Source: a virus. From it: a DNA stretch of 21,128 nucleotides. This document shows positions 1-8,300 of the stretch, in pieces. The position numbers were made by a program, and so were the translations under genes. The notes under the pieces were generated by a model that searched no databases, was not told the origin of the DNA, and saw nothing but the letters and a program-made list of their open reading frames with translations. Within the stretch, counting starts at the first letter, position 1, and every line of letters begins with the position of its first letter. Location: positions 1 through 21,128 of IMG/VR virus record IMGVR_UViG_3300042336_000423. One strand, given 5' to 3'.

Positions 1-1835
1 GTGGTTGATGTAATTTCATTCTTAACCATTTTCATGACTTCAATTGGGTCAACTCCTATATTTTTAATATTTTCAATCGCTTTTGGTTGGATTGGTGATT
101 TTATTAAATCTTTTATAAATTCTAATCCCGTTCCAGCAATAATTGTATCTTGAGGTAGTAATTCTATTTCTCCGTTAGGGGTAATTATAGTGTCTTCCGC
201 CTTTTGTTTTATTCTTTCTAAACTCTCGGTCAACGAAATGTTTGGACTTTTAAAGGCCTTTACAAAATCATCCATCGCGTTTTTAGCGGTTAAAATTGAT
301 GTGGTAAAATTTGTGGTAGTTGCGTTAGCGCTAGTAAGTGATGAAAAAATATTAGTAAATGATGTTCCTAGTTTAGTAAGAGGGTCTTTAAAGTTAGTAC
401 TTAATATACTACCAATTTCACTAAACACACCTGCAGTCTTAGTAAGCACCCCAGTGTAATCTTTTTGATTAAATAAACTTGTAAGAGTTTTATCAAGTGT
501 TACTGCAATATCACTCATACCAGGAATTAAGTTATCTTTTGCTTTATTAATCCCTTTTTCAAGTAAAGCTGCCATAGATTCCATTGATTTTACAGATATA
601 TCTAACAACGCCTCCCCTCCAGAAGTTTTTGCTAAAGCCCTTGGTAGTACGTTTGTTAGTTTTTCTATAGAAATTCTTAAATTATCTGTTGATGAAAGTT
701 GTAGTTTTACTAAATCTTGAGGTTCCTTTTTTTCACCTTGTTCTAATAATTTTTTAAATTGTTCCTCAGTTGAATTTTTTTCAAGTACCTTAGCCACATC
801 CTCCATTTCACCATTAACGTTAATTTGAAGTTGTCCGTCTTTCATTTCTGTAATATTTGCAAGTAATTTCTTTTGTTCTTCAGTTGCAAAATCGGGAAAT
901 TTGATTTTTGAAAGTTTGGTATCAAGTTCGGCAGAACTTAACGCCATCTTAGAAAGTTCTCCAGTACCAAATCCAAGGGCTTGTTCAATTTCTCTTAATT
1001 GTCTTTTAGCTCCGCGAAGTATTTCAAAGTTACCGTCTTTGTTGAGTTTCACAAATTGTTTTGACATTTCCGCAATTTGATTTTGTAACTCTGTAGGGTC
1101 ATTCTCAGCTAAATCTAATAGTTTTAAAGGGTCTAATAAATCACTTTGTGCAACACCAAGTCTTTGTAACGCGGCCGCCGCCTCAATAGCTCCTTCAGGA
1201 CTATAAACTTTTTCCGCAAATTTGAGAGTCTCCCCCATATCTATTCTGAGAGCCGCAGCATTTGCCGCCATTTTGGCCAATCCTTCAACACCTCCTTGGA
1301 AGTTATATTTGTTAAGTAATGATGTGTTTTGTAAAACTTTTTCACTAACTATTGTGGCGTTTACTCCTATTTCTCTAGCAGTATTTACTACAGTATTCAT
1401 TTGTTTTCCTGTATCGTACAATGAAAATCCCGCATTTTTAAAAGACCCCGCAATTTTATCCGCCGCTTGTCCTGAAGTTTGTGACGCAAAAAATAAATCT
1501 TTTTGTGCTTCAGTACCTAAAATTAAGTTTCTTCCTAATACTTTTCCAATTTCTAATTGTTGTTTATATGCAGTATCTTGGGATGCACCATATTGTATTA
1601 AAACTTCAGTTGCGGTTACGGTCGCCTTTGTAATATTGTCAATTTCAGATTTAGTTAAACCAAAATTTTTAGCGATACCAAAAGACCTCGTTTCAATTTC
1701 TTGAAGTCCTTTTAAAAAATCTAAATTTGATAATGTCGCTTTACTTAAAGCCGCGGCAATTTTATCTAAACTCGTTAAATCTGCGGGTTGTAAAGGACTT
1801 GATTGTTGTGATGGATTTGTTCCTTCTTGAAACAT
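1..1835 (-). CDS. Tail tape-measure-like protein, N-terminal 611 codons (partial)
   Basis: A long open frame starts at ATG 1835 (MFQEGTNPSQQ) and runs through the left edge without a stop, so the C-terminus is missing. It is rich in Ala, Lys, Leu and Thr with long helical stretches and few aromatics. A middle region reads YNFQGGVEGLAKMAANAAAL followed by EKVYSPEGAIEAAAALQRLG, a pattern I associate with tape-measure-like proteins of large AT-rich myophages. Tape-measure proteins set tail length and lie in the tube lumen, and they are normally encoded downstream of the tube and tail-assembly genes, which is the order here (tube at 4383-3895, frameshifting gp26-like gene at 2768-1868). No transmembrane or peptidase domain is visible in the part present. 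The start is supported by a putative late element 17 nt upstream. It could instead be another large helical virion protein; T4 gp29 itself is not obviously recognisable. Confidence 0.68.
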   Translation of the reverse strand, partial: MFQEGTNPSQQSSPLQPADLTSLDKIAAALSKATLSNLDFLKGLQEIETRSFGIAKNFGLTKSEIDNITKATVTATEVLIQYGASQDTAYKQQLEIGKVLGRNLILGTEAQKDLFFASQTSGQAADKIAGSFKNAGFSLYDTGKQMNTVVNTAREIGVNATIVSEKVLQNTSLLNKYNFQGGVEGLAKMAANAAALRIDMGETLKFAEKVYSPEGAIEAAAALQRLGVAQSDLLDPLKLLDLAENDPTELQNQIAEMSKQFVKLNKDGNFEILRGAKRQLREIEQALGFGTGELSKMALSSAELDTKLSKIKFPDFATEEQKKLLANITEMKDGQLQINVNGEMEDVAKVLEKNSTEEQFKKLLEQGEKKEPQDLVKLQLSSTDNLRISIEKLTNVLPRALAKTSGGEALLDISVKSMESMAALLEKGINKAKDNLIPGMSDIAVTLDKTLTSLFNQKDYTGVLTKTAGVFSEIGSILSTNFKDPLTKLGTSFTNIFSSLTSANATTTNFTTSILTAKNAMDDFVKAFKSPNISLTESLERIKQKAEDTIITPNGEIELLPQDTIIAGTGLEFIKDLIKSPIQPKAIENIKNIGVDPIEVMKMVKNEITST

Positions 1836-1852
1836 TTATATTACTTTAATTA

Positions 1853-1860
1853 ATAAATAT
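1853..1860 (-). promoter_or_regulatory. ATATTTAT element upstream of tape-measure gene (putative late promoter)
   Basis: The sense (minus) strand reads ATATTTATTAA, 17 nt before ATG 1835. It is one of seven matches to ATATTTATnnA lying just upstream of starts in this window. The promoter role is inferred by analogy with the T4 late element TATAAATA, to which it is similar in composition but not identical. Confidence 0.4.
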
Positions 1861-1867
1861 TCTTTAT

Positions 1868-2050
1868 TTATTTTTTTGGTGTATTATCCTCAATAATTCG
1901 GTTAATCAAGTGTTTTCTTGCATAAGTTGGCATGACAAAAAAATCAGAATAAGATATTCTGATAAATTTTGCCAAGAAATAATATTCTTCAAGTAAAGTT
2001 TGTCTATAATCAGAAGAAAGGACGAAAAAAGTCAACCCCAAAGTTAACAT
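1868..2050 (-). CDS. +1-frame extension ORF of the gp26-like gene (candidate frameshift product)
   Basis: This frame overlaps the end of the gp26-like gene and continues 142 nt past its stop. From position 2023 on it encodes about 51 residues (VLSSDYRQTLLEEYYFLAKF, then a segment ending MPTYARKHLINRIIEDNTPKK). The sequence is clearly protein-like: amphipathic helices and a conserved-looking MPxYxR motif. The part from its own possible starts (ATG 2050 or TTG 2059) up to the overlap is only a shifted reading of gp26-like codons and looks meaningless. I therefore think it is normally made by a +1 shift from the upstream frame at the TTT TTT CGT site, giving a product of about 299 residues. Alternatives are independent initiation, a real frameshift mutation, or a homopolymer sequencing error. 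Confidence 0.6.
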   Translation of the reverse strand: MLTLGLTFFVLSSDYRQTLLEEYYFLAKFIRISYSDFFVMPTYARKHLINRIIEDNTPKK

Positions 2051-2768
2051 CAACGTCAACTACTTCTCCTGAAGGGGCATATACTTTTTTGTTTAAGTCA
2101 AGTGATGGTACGTTTTCGTTTAAAAAAGTTCTAATGTATTTTGAGTCCATGATTGGTAGAGTTTCAATAAACATTGAGATTTGACCTCTGTCTGAGCTAT
2201 CATTAAGTTCAACAATTTGTTTATTTAATCTCCAAGATACTTTTGGAGCCACTCTTCCCGCAGGATAATTTTCAGACATTTTTTCTATTTCAATAGTATC
2301 CCCAAAGGTAAGTGGTTTTAACTTAACTTTTGCGTTTGTTTTAGGAAGAACGGTTGTAAATGTTCCATCTTCGTTAGGTGGTACTGTTCCTTGTTTAATA
2401 TTTAATTCATCTAATAATATTGATGAATCAAATTGTTTTGTTGTGTTTGGGTCAGTTAATTTAAAATTATATTCAGGACCAAAAGATGTGTTTCTTAAAA
2501 AAATTAATATTGCTTCAACGTCTTTATCTAATAAATCTTCAGGTTTTAAATCAGGTTCATATAATTTATTTCTTAATAAGGACAATACTAAATTTTCTCT
2601 TCCTTGTTGTATTGAACCTATAAGTACGTTTTCATCGTTGGCGGTTAAATAACCTACCTTAACGTGACGTTTCTTATTTTTATAAAATACTCCTCCAGTT
2701 GGTAGTTGGACTACGTCGTGTGGTAATGTGAAATTTTCTTGTCCGGCTTTAATTATATCTTGTTCCAT
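2010..2768 (-). CDS. Baseplate hub / tail assembly protein, T4 gp26-like
   Basis: A 252-residue protein beginning MEQDIIKAGQENFTLPHDVV. The N-terminal segment LPTGGVFYKNKKRHVKVGYL (about residues 22-41) followed by TANDENVLIG is the signature I associate with the T4 baseplate family typified by gp26. The middle is helical (LLDKDVEAILIFLRNTSFG) and a second beta segment reads VKLKPLTFGDTIEIEKM. T4 gp26 is about 208 residues, so this is somewhat longer. It sits between the tail tube and tape-measure genes, where other phages place their tail-assembly chaperones, and like many of those it has a second overlapping frame at its 3' end. ATG 2768 is the only plausible start; no Shine-Dalgarno is present. 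The gp26 assignment is moderate; the chaperone role is inferred. Confidence 0.65.
   Translation of the reverse strand: MEQDIIKAGQENFTLPHDVVQLPTGGVFYKNKKRHVKVGYLTANDENVLIGSIQQGRENLVLSLLRNKLYEPDLKPEDLLDKDVEAILIFLRNTSFGPEYNFKLTDPNTTKQFDSSILLDELNIKQGTVPPNEDGTFTTVLPKTNAKVKLKPLTFGDTIEIEKMSENYPAGRVAPKVSWRLNKQIVELNDSSDRGQISMFIETLPIMDSKYIRTFLNENVPSLDLNKKVYAPSGEVVDVDVNFGVDFFRPFF
2021..2033 (-). other. Candidate +1 ribosomal frameshift site (GAC TTT TTT CGT)
   Basis: On the minus strand the gp26-like frame reads GAC TTT TTT CGT CCT TTC TTC TGA. A peptidyl tRNA-Phe (anticodon GAA) sitting on the second TTT could slip one base forward onto TTC, its perfect match, and continue with GTC in the extension frame. 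The in-frame stop lies only a few codons later. If one T of the six-T run were absent, the two frames would be one gene, so a sequencing error in the run is the main alternative. Confidence 0.5.
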
Positions 2769-2805
2769 GGTTTTTATTTTAAAAATAATTTTTTTTTAAT
2801 AAAAA

Positions 2806-2934
2806 TCAATCTTTATTTTTACTTTGGTCTTTTTTATTTTTCTTTTTTTTGTGACGATTGTCAAATTCTTCTTTTGTTTCAAATACTTTACCACAAGTAG
2901 TACATGTATATCCTGTTATGTTTTCATTTTCCAT
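2806..2934 (-). CDS. 42-residue zinc-finger-like mini-protein
   Basis: A very short gene, MENENITGYTCTTCGKVFET followed by a KEEF-NRH segment and a tail of mostly Lys and Asn. It has one CxxC pair (C11, C14), the typical K-x-F of a C2H2 finger, and a single clear His (H28); the expected second His is replaced by lysines. Its ATG lies one base after the homing endonuclease stop (TAA-T-ATG), so the two are translationally coupled or at least co-transcribed. The finger resembles the one at the N-terminus of that endonuclease (CKICQKEF...H....H), suggesting a related or duplicated module. A DNA- or RNA-binding role is inferred only from the finger and the basic tail. Confidence 0.6.
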   Translation of the reverse strand: MENENITGYTCTTCGKVFETKEEFDNRHKKKKNKKDQSKNKD

Positions 2935-2935
2935 A

Positions 2936-3844
2936 TTATAAATTTAATTTGTTTTTTAAATCGTTTATAACCCACTCGGGTCTTTCATTAATATCTTTTT
3001 CCCAATACCTAATTAATTGAATGTTGTGGTTTTTACACCAAGTATTTTTTCTTTTATCATTCGTGATATTTTTTTTCTGTATATCATATTTAACTTCACT
3101 ATAATCACTATTTGGGTTACAATGATAAAAATCACCATCAGTTTCTATTATAATTTTTTTTGAAGGTATATAAAAATCAAAAAAAGTTTTGATATTTATA
3201 ATCAAATAATTATGAATGTAGTCAACATTTTGTTTTAACCCCATTTCATTAAGAATAGTCATGAATCTATTTTCAAGTTTAGATGTTTTAACTTTGGAAT
3301 TTTCTCTCATCCATTTTAATCTAAAAATAGATTGATTAACTTTTAATTGTGGATTATCTCTATATCTTTTCTTTTGTGATTCTGATAATTTTTTCTTAGA
3401 TTGTTCTGTTTTAGGAATACCTTTTAATTTATCTGAAATTTTTTTACCCCTATTTTTGTCGTTTTTTAATTTTTCTTTTATACCATCAATTTTTTTAATT
3501 GTTTCAGGACTTTTATCTTCCCACCAACCTTTATACTTACCTAATTTCCAATTTTTCTTTTGGGTTTCAATAGCCTTCTGATGTGTTTCAGGATTTTTAT
3601 GAAAATTATTTTTTCCCGGAACTCTATTATGATGTGATAAAACAAACTTATTAAATCCTTTATTTATAGAAATAAAAGAAGGTTTTTCACCGCACCCACA
3701 ACCACAAGAAGGTATTTCCCCATTCAAAAAATAATCTGTATATATTTTCTCGGGGATAACTTCATGTTTTTGGTATGAGTGAGAACTTAAAGATTTTAAA
3801 TTTTCAAATTCTTTTTGACATATTTTACAAATAAAAATTCCCAT
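2936..3844 (-). CDS. Free-standing homing endonuclease (C2H2 finger + NUMOD3-like + Vsr/EDxHD-like nuclease)
   Basis: I start this gene at the internal ATG 3844 (MGIFICKICQKEF) rather than the upstream ATG 3913, because the zinc finger begins there and the extra 23 residues would run back into the tube gene; this gives 302 residues. Order: a classical C2H2 finger (CKIC, 12 residues, HSYQKH); a Cys cluster SCGCGCGEKP common in phage endonucleases; a basic region with NUMOD3-like repeats (KLKGIPKTEQSKKKLSESQK); and a C-terminal Vsr/DUF559-like nuclease domain with FDFYIPSKKIIIETDGDFYH, whose D, E, D and H residues match the EDxHD homing endonuclease family, then a Lys-rich helix and LIRYWEKDI. 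Such proteins cut a nearby allele lacking the insertion. It splits the tube gene from the gp26-like gene. The start codon lies inside a perfect hairpin. Confidence 0.85.
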   Translation of the reverse strand: MGIFICKICQKEFENLKSLSSHSYQKHEVIPEKIYTDYFLNGEIPSCGCGCGEKPSFISINKGFNKFVLSHHNRVPGKNNFHKNPETHQKAIETQKKNWKLGKYKGWWEDKSPETIKKIDGIKEKLKNDKNRGKKISDKLKGIPKTEQSKKKLSESQKKRYRDNPQLKVNQSIFRLKWMRENSKVKTSKLENRFMTILNEMGLKQNVDYIHNYLIINIKTFFDFYIPSKKIIIETDGDFYHCNPNSDYSEVKYDIQKKNITNDKRKNTWCKNHNIQLIRYWEKDINERPEWVINDLKNKLNL

Positions 3845-3864
3845 ATAAATAAATATATGGGAAT
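3837..3864 (-). promoter_or_regulatory. Perfect 11-bp hairpin enclosing the homing endonuclease start codon
   Basis: ATTCCCATATA (3837-3847) and TATATGGGAAT (3854-3864) are perfect inverted repeats with a 6-base loop. On the sense strand the 3' arm contains the ATG (3844-3842). A transcript entering from the tube gene would fold so that the start codon is paired. The element ATATTTAT, a putative late promoter, spans 3856-3849 within the same structure, so a transcript starting there would lack the 5' arm and leave the ATG free. The hairpin is seen directly; the switch is inferred. Confidence 0.65.
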
Positions 3865-3894
3865 ATAACAATATTGTAAATGGACAGATGTATT

Positions 3895-4383
3895 CTAATA
3901 CACGAGTATACAACGGTCCATTTGAAGTGAGGTTGTAATAGTCGCTAAACCGTCAGTTGTGTATCCCAAAGAGTCAAAGTTAACTGAAGTTAAAAATGCT
4001 CCTTCGATAATCCATTTTTCCACAACAACACCTGTTGGGTCTAACATTTCAAGGTCAACATTCTTTTTATAACCCGCAGCATAACCCATACGACCTGTTA
4101 CCGATTCAGCACATAAACGTACCCACTCCATAAGAGCCTGAGACGCAGATGGTCCGATAGGGTCACGGAATTTCACACTAATTGGATTCCATTTAAATCT
4201 ACCCGCAACATAAGTTGAAGTATTTAGGAAAGGTATTTCAGTCGCATTAACTGTTAAAGAGGGTCTTGCGGCAGTTTCAACAAACCATTCATTAATACCC
4301 AACGTAGAAGGAAATCTCATAATAAATCGATTCTGTCTTTTTGGTTCGTAGGGTATGGGCATTTTCATTAATAAATCAGCCAT
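3895..4383 (-). CDS. 19: Tail tube protein, T4 gp19-like
   Basis: A 162-residue protein, almost exactly the length of T4 gp19 (163). It begins MADLLMKMPIPYEPKRQNRF with a beta segment FIMRFPSTLGINEWFVETAA and contains the tube-type hallmarks FKWNPISVKFRDPIGPSASQ, then ALMEWVRLCAES and a MGYAAGYKKNVDLEMLDPTG segment leading to EKWIIEGAFLTSVNFDSLGY. This matches the contractile-tail tube fold, where hexameric rings stack inside the sheath. It lies downstream of the sheath gene as in T4, but with a HAD-like gene inserted between the two. A putative late element lies 40 nt upstream of the ATG. The assignment rests on length, motif pattern and position. Confidence 0.85.
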   Translation of the reverse strand: MADLLMKMPIPYEPKRQNRFIMRFPSTLGINEWFVETAARPSLTVNATEIPFLNTSTYVAGRFKWNPISVKFRDPIGPSASQALMEWVRLCAESVTGRMGYAAGYKKNVDLEMLDPTGVVVEKWIIEGAFLTSVNFDSLGYTTDGLATITTSLQMDRCILVY

Positions 4384-4423
4384 TGTATTGTATTTTTTTA
4401 ATTTTTATTTTGTTTTATATTTT

Positions 4424-4431
4424 ATAAATAT
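4424..4431 (-). promoter_or_regulatory. ATATTTAT element upstream of tail tube gene (putative late promoter)
   Basis: The sense strand reads GATATATTTATAAAA, 40 nt before ATG 4383, in the 114-bp gap after the HAD-like gene. A separate promoter here would let the tube gene be expressed strongly independent of the gene upstream. A loose inverted repeat (4435-4442 with 4467-4474, 8-bp arms, 24-base loop) lies just upstream and is too open to call a terminator. Confidence 0.4.
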
Positions 4432-4497
4432 ATCAACTTAAACTTTTTCTCTTTACTTTGATTTATTTTAAGTTAAAATCCAGTTATAAGTATTATA

Positions 4498-5307
4498 TTA
4501 ATAAGGCTTTTTACTACCTCCATGTGTTGAATACATTTTTAATTCTGGTGTTTTTCCAAAATGTCCTTTAATTTTTTCTAAATTCTTTAAATCATCATCT
4601 GAAAAACCTACTAAAGGTGTAAATGTATTACTAACTTTATTTTTTAAGAACGCTTTTTTATGAAGGTTATTTCCCATTTCTTTTACATAGTTAATAAACT
4701 CCCTTAAAGCATTTATTTTTCCTTGTTCAGGACTTGCGGCACTTCCTTCTCCGTATGAGACAGGATAAAACCTACACAAATCCAAATATTCCCTAATCAT
4801 TTCTTTTTTTGGAAGAATTTCTTCGTCAGCTAAATTTCTATATTTTTCTAAATTTTTAACTAACTCATTTGAATTGAGACCATTATGATTTGAAATAATA
4901 AGGTTATAACAAGCTTCTTTCATAATTGAAGGTGTGTGTCCTCTAGCGGTAATAATTGAAAAAATTGACCCTCCATTAATCGCTTCTACAAAATCAGGCC
5001 ATGCGGGACCTGGTTTAGCAACCATTGAGTCAATTAAAAATTGTTTGTCCCCTTTAACTGTAAAGTTCATAAATGGCTCTTTAGAATAGTCAACAACCAT
5101 TTTTCCTTTATATTTAAAAGGTTCTTTTCCAATTTTACTTCTATAAGTTGCAAAATCTTCAGTTGACATTAAAACATCATCACCATTTTCATCTTTTAAG
5201 ATAAGTTTTGTTGGCATCATCATGATGTTGTCATCCCAATCAAAAGCGTAATACTTCATGTCTGGGGTACTTGTTTCTGATATTCCTTCTTTAAATTCGT
5301 TTTTCAT
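4498..5307 (-). CDS. HAD-superfamily phosphatase-like protein
   Basis: A 269-residue protein with the HAD motifs in order: motif I FDWDDN with nucleophile D23 and acid/base D25, motif II IITARG with T120, a Lys at about K197 in PEQGKINALREF (motif III), and GFSDDD near 233-238 as the metal-binding acidic motif IV. All catalytic positions look intact, so it is probably an active Mg-dependent phosphatase. The substrate cannot be read; nucleotides, nucleic-acid 3'/5' phosphates or phosphoproteins are all possible. It lies between sheath and tube genes, which are adjacent in T4. The gene is behind the sheath terminator, so it depends on read-through or its own promoter; none of the ATATTTAT elements precedes it. 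Confidence 0.75.
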   Translation of the reverse strand: MKNEFKEGISETSTPDMKYYAFDWDDNIMMMPTKLILKDENGDDVLMSTEDFATYRSKIGKEPFKYKGKMVVDYSKEPFMNFTVKGDKQFLIDSMVAKPGPAWPDFVEAINGGSIFSIITARGHTPSIMKEACYNLIISNHNGLNSNELVKNLEKYRNLADEEILPKKEMIREYLDLCRFYPVSYGEGSAASPEQGKINALREFINYVKEMGNNLHKKAFLKNKVSNTFTPLVGFSDDDLKNLEKIKGHFGKTPELKMYSTHGGSKKPY

Positions 5308-5313
5308 TTGGCT

Positions 5314-5343
5314 AAAAAGGGTGAGAGTTTTGTTCTCCCACCC
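5314..5343 (-). terminator. Intrinsic terminator after the tail sheath gene
   Basis: On the minus strand GGGTGGGAG, loop AACAAAA, CTCTCACCC forms a 9-bp stem with one G-U pair, followed directly by TTTTT. It lies between the sheath stop (5355) and the HAD-like ATG (5307). It would end or attenuate the highly expressed sheath transcript. Confidence 0.85.
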
Positions 5344-5354
5344 ATTTATAATTA

Positions 5355-8300
5355 TTAGATGTTTTCAAAAGATGCTCCTGTTGGAGTAATATAGAATGTG
5401 ATATCTATAAATTCTAATGAACGTGTTGGTTTAATGTAAATCTTACCTGTCATTTGATTTCTGTCTAAATCAGCAGTATCTGAAGAAACTGTTACACGGA
5501 AATCGTATAAACCTCTATCTCTTCTGATAGCATCTAAGATAGGATTAACCGCGTCTAAGAAATCTTGTCTCACTTTATCATCGTTTTGTTCAAACAACAA
5601 TCTAACTGAAACCGCAGATATTAATTTACGAGCTTGTAACAATAATCTTCTTACGTTAATTCTGTCAAGAGCGGATTCTCTAATTTGAAGAGTTTTGTTA
5701 CCCCATATTACAGTTCCAACATCTGAGAAAGTTGCGATTGGGTTGATTCTTCCTTTATATAGAGTATCTCTATCTTCTTGAGTTAGTTTCTTTCTCGCTT
5801 TAATCGCGTTTACAATACCACGAGTGTAACCCGCTGCCGCGAACCAAGGGAATGCAATGTTATCAGTTAATGCTAAGTTTCTTGTAACTTCGGCAGTAGC
5901 TGGAAGGTAAATTTGTGTATTATTCACAGAATCTCTTGTTAACACCCAAGGATAATAAGTTGCGGTGTAGTTCGAATCAATTCCTGTTTGTTCTAAGTTA
6001 TCTACCGCCTCTTGTGGGTAAATTAAATCCGTAGATTCTCCCGCAGTTGGTGTAAACAAGTTGTAATCAGGTGTTGTTACAATATACAATGAGTCAGCTC
6101 TGTCGTTTTCAATCATGTCGATTGCACTTTCCGCTAAATCAGAGTTATTTAAATAATCAATACCAGGTGTTACAAACACGTTAATATTAACCGCTTCAGG
6201 ATTTGAGAATGTTTGTTGTCCTAAAAGGTATGCGTAATAGTCGGTATTCGCATAATCTACAGTGTTATCACCAACTGTAATTTGTTTGAAAGCTCCCCAA
6301 CCATTCGCCGTAGGGTATTTTAATGAAGGACATGCTCCTCTTAAATAACCACTTCTACCTAATACGAATCTATCACCATTTGTTCTATATTCTCTATAGA
6401 TGTCCCATCCGTCAAAACCACCACTACATAGTAATGAGAATTTACGTGCGAATAAACGATAGTAAGGACTTGTTTCCGAATCAGGGTCTGATGTGAAAGG
6501 TGCTGAACCTACATAGAATTCAGGAGTACCACTTGTTGTAAACAAATCAGGAATTGTAATACCTGACGCATTTATGTCCATATGGAAACCTCTTGTTTTA
6601 TAAAACCATTCTTCACCTGTAACGTCAGTACAAATATCTAATGGTAATTGTTTACCTTTGTATCCATAAAAATCAACATCAATACCGATTGTGTCAGAAA
6701 TACCTAAGTAAGTTCTTCTAACATTATCTCCACCACTTCTGATTAAATCATCGGCACCTGATGCCAAACCAAATGGAGGATTATAAACAACTTCACCAGG
6801 GAAATCATATTTTGTTTTGTAAATTGGGAATGGAGGTCTAACACCAGCATATTCTCTAAAGTTGTATCCTAAGAAACCACAAGGTAATGCGTCAATTGGT
6901 GCGTCTTCATTAATCTCAACCATTATGTATTTTGAATTCAATTGGTATTCACCATTTAATGTACCTATTTTTTTCGCTATAAAGTTATTTTGGTTAGGGT
7001 CCATTGAACAGTTTGTAAATTTCTCAATAACTACAGGGTTTGCATCCGAATCAAAGAAATCACGAACAATAACATCAAAAGTACCATTACCAAATGAAAT
7101 ATTAGCAATTGATATTTTAACTTCAGTATTAGCCGCATCACCGTCAGCAATTGTTGTAAACTTAAATAAGTTAAATACTTTACTACCTCTAAGTTCAGAT
7201 ACAACCCACGGAGACGCCGGTGATTGATATCTTTCCAAATACCAAGCAATACTAGTTGGGTCAAATCCTTGTCTTGCGTCAGGTAAAGCGGTAAGTTGAC
7301 AACTTAAACCTCTGATATAACCTTTTCTCCAACCATAAGTCAATAAAGTTTGGAATCTTTCTTCAACAAATAAAGGAGTTGTTGCTCTTGGTTTAGAAAA
7401 GTTAGAAGTACCAAATACTTTACTAATGTACTTAGGGTCTGAATTAGTAAATGAAGTTTCAAATACAAAATTTTGAGAATCTTTATTTGTTACATTTAAT
7501 GCGAATGTTGCAAAAGGATTTTTAGTAACCGCTGAATAAGTACCTGAACAATCCATAGTAACATCAGTTAAACCCGATACTTCGTAAACAGGACCATTAT
7601 CACTTGAATAAGTTGCAATACCTCTTGAACGTAATGTTGCAACAACTAAATCATCATAGTCTAAATACGCAGTTCCTGAGTAGATATAAACTCTACCAAC
7701 TAAACTACCGCTATAACATTTTGTAGGTCTTACAGTAGTTGATGTAGTTGTTGAAGTTGGTGTTGGTGTAACACAAGGATTAGTTGTGGTAGTTGTAGTC
7801 GAAGTACTTGTTGATGTGGTTGTAGTAGTTATGATTTCAGTTAAACCTGTAACTATTGACCAATATGAATAACCTGAATAAGCTCCTCCTCCATTATTAT
7901 CGAATAATGCGTAATACCAAGGGTCGTTATTTGGGTCAGAATAATTTGCGGTACCGGCATTTACACTGTCTAAATTAAATACGTTAGTATCTGCCGTGAA
8001 TGTTGGAGATAAAATATCATAATCGTTTTCAGTAATAACACCATAATAATAAATTGATTCTTGTTCCAAAGTTCCTGTGCCAAAAGCATAATCAACCATG
8101 ACATCATAAATTTGTGAATTTATGTTTTGATTTAAAGTTGATACAGAACCGTTAAACTGTTCGTAAGGTAAGTTTAATTTTGCAACAATTTCACTTGGAA
8201 TTTGAGATGGTGTTACAAAAGAAATTGAAGTTGTGTTATTTGTACATCCTGTAAAATCAATTACAAAATCAATTGTTTTAAAATCCACACATTCGGTAAC

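Noticed and set aside
190-459. Plus-strand open frame of 89 codons at the left end, and a 160-codon one at 1222-1704
   Set aside because: Both lie antisense to the continuous tape-measure-like frame, have no family resemblance and arise from codon bias on the other strand.
1943-1963. Inverted repeat ATCAGAAT/ATTCTGAT as a stimulator of the frameshift
   Set aside because: It is about 60-80 nt past the slip site and AT-rich, too far and too weak; more likely chance in AT-rich coding DNA.
3845-3913. Longer start for the homing endonuclease at ATG 3913
   Set aside because: It would overlap the tube gene end, and the extra residues are a hydrophobic reading of the hairpin region; the zinc finger begins right after ATG 3844.
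4435-4474. Inverted repeat after the HAD-like gene as a terminator
   Set aside because: Arms of 8 A/T-rich pairs with a 24-base loop and no T run after the stem; I would not call it a terminator.
7031-7264. 77-codon minus-strand frame inside the sheath gene
   Set aside because: A shifted-frame shadow of the sheath coding sequence with no start context or protein-like features.
7720-7830. CRISPR-like or satellite repeat within the sheath gene
   Set aside because: The repeats are irregular ACN codons in frame with the sheath protein, with no constant repeat-spacer structure.
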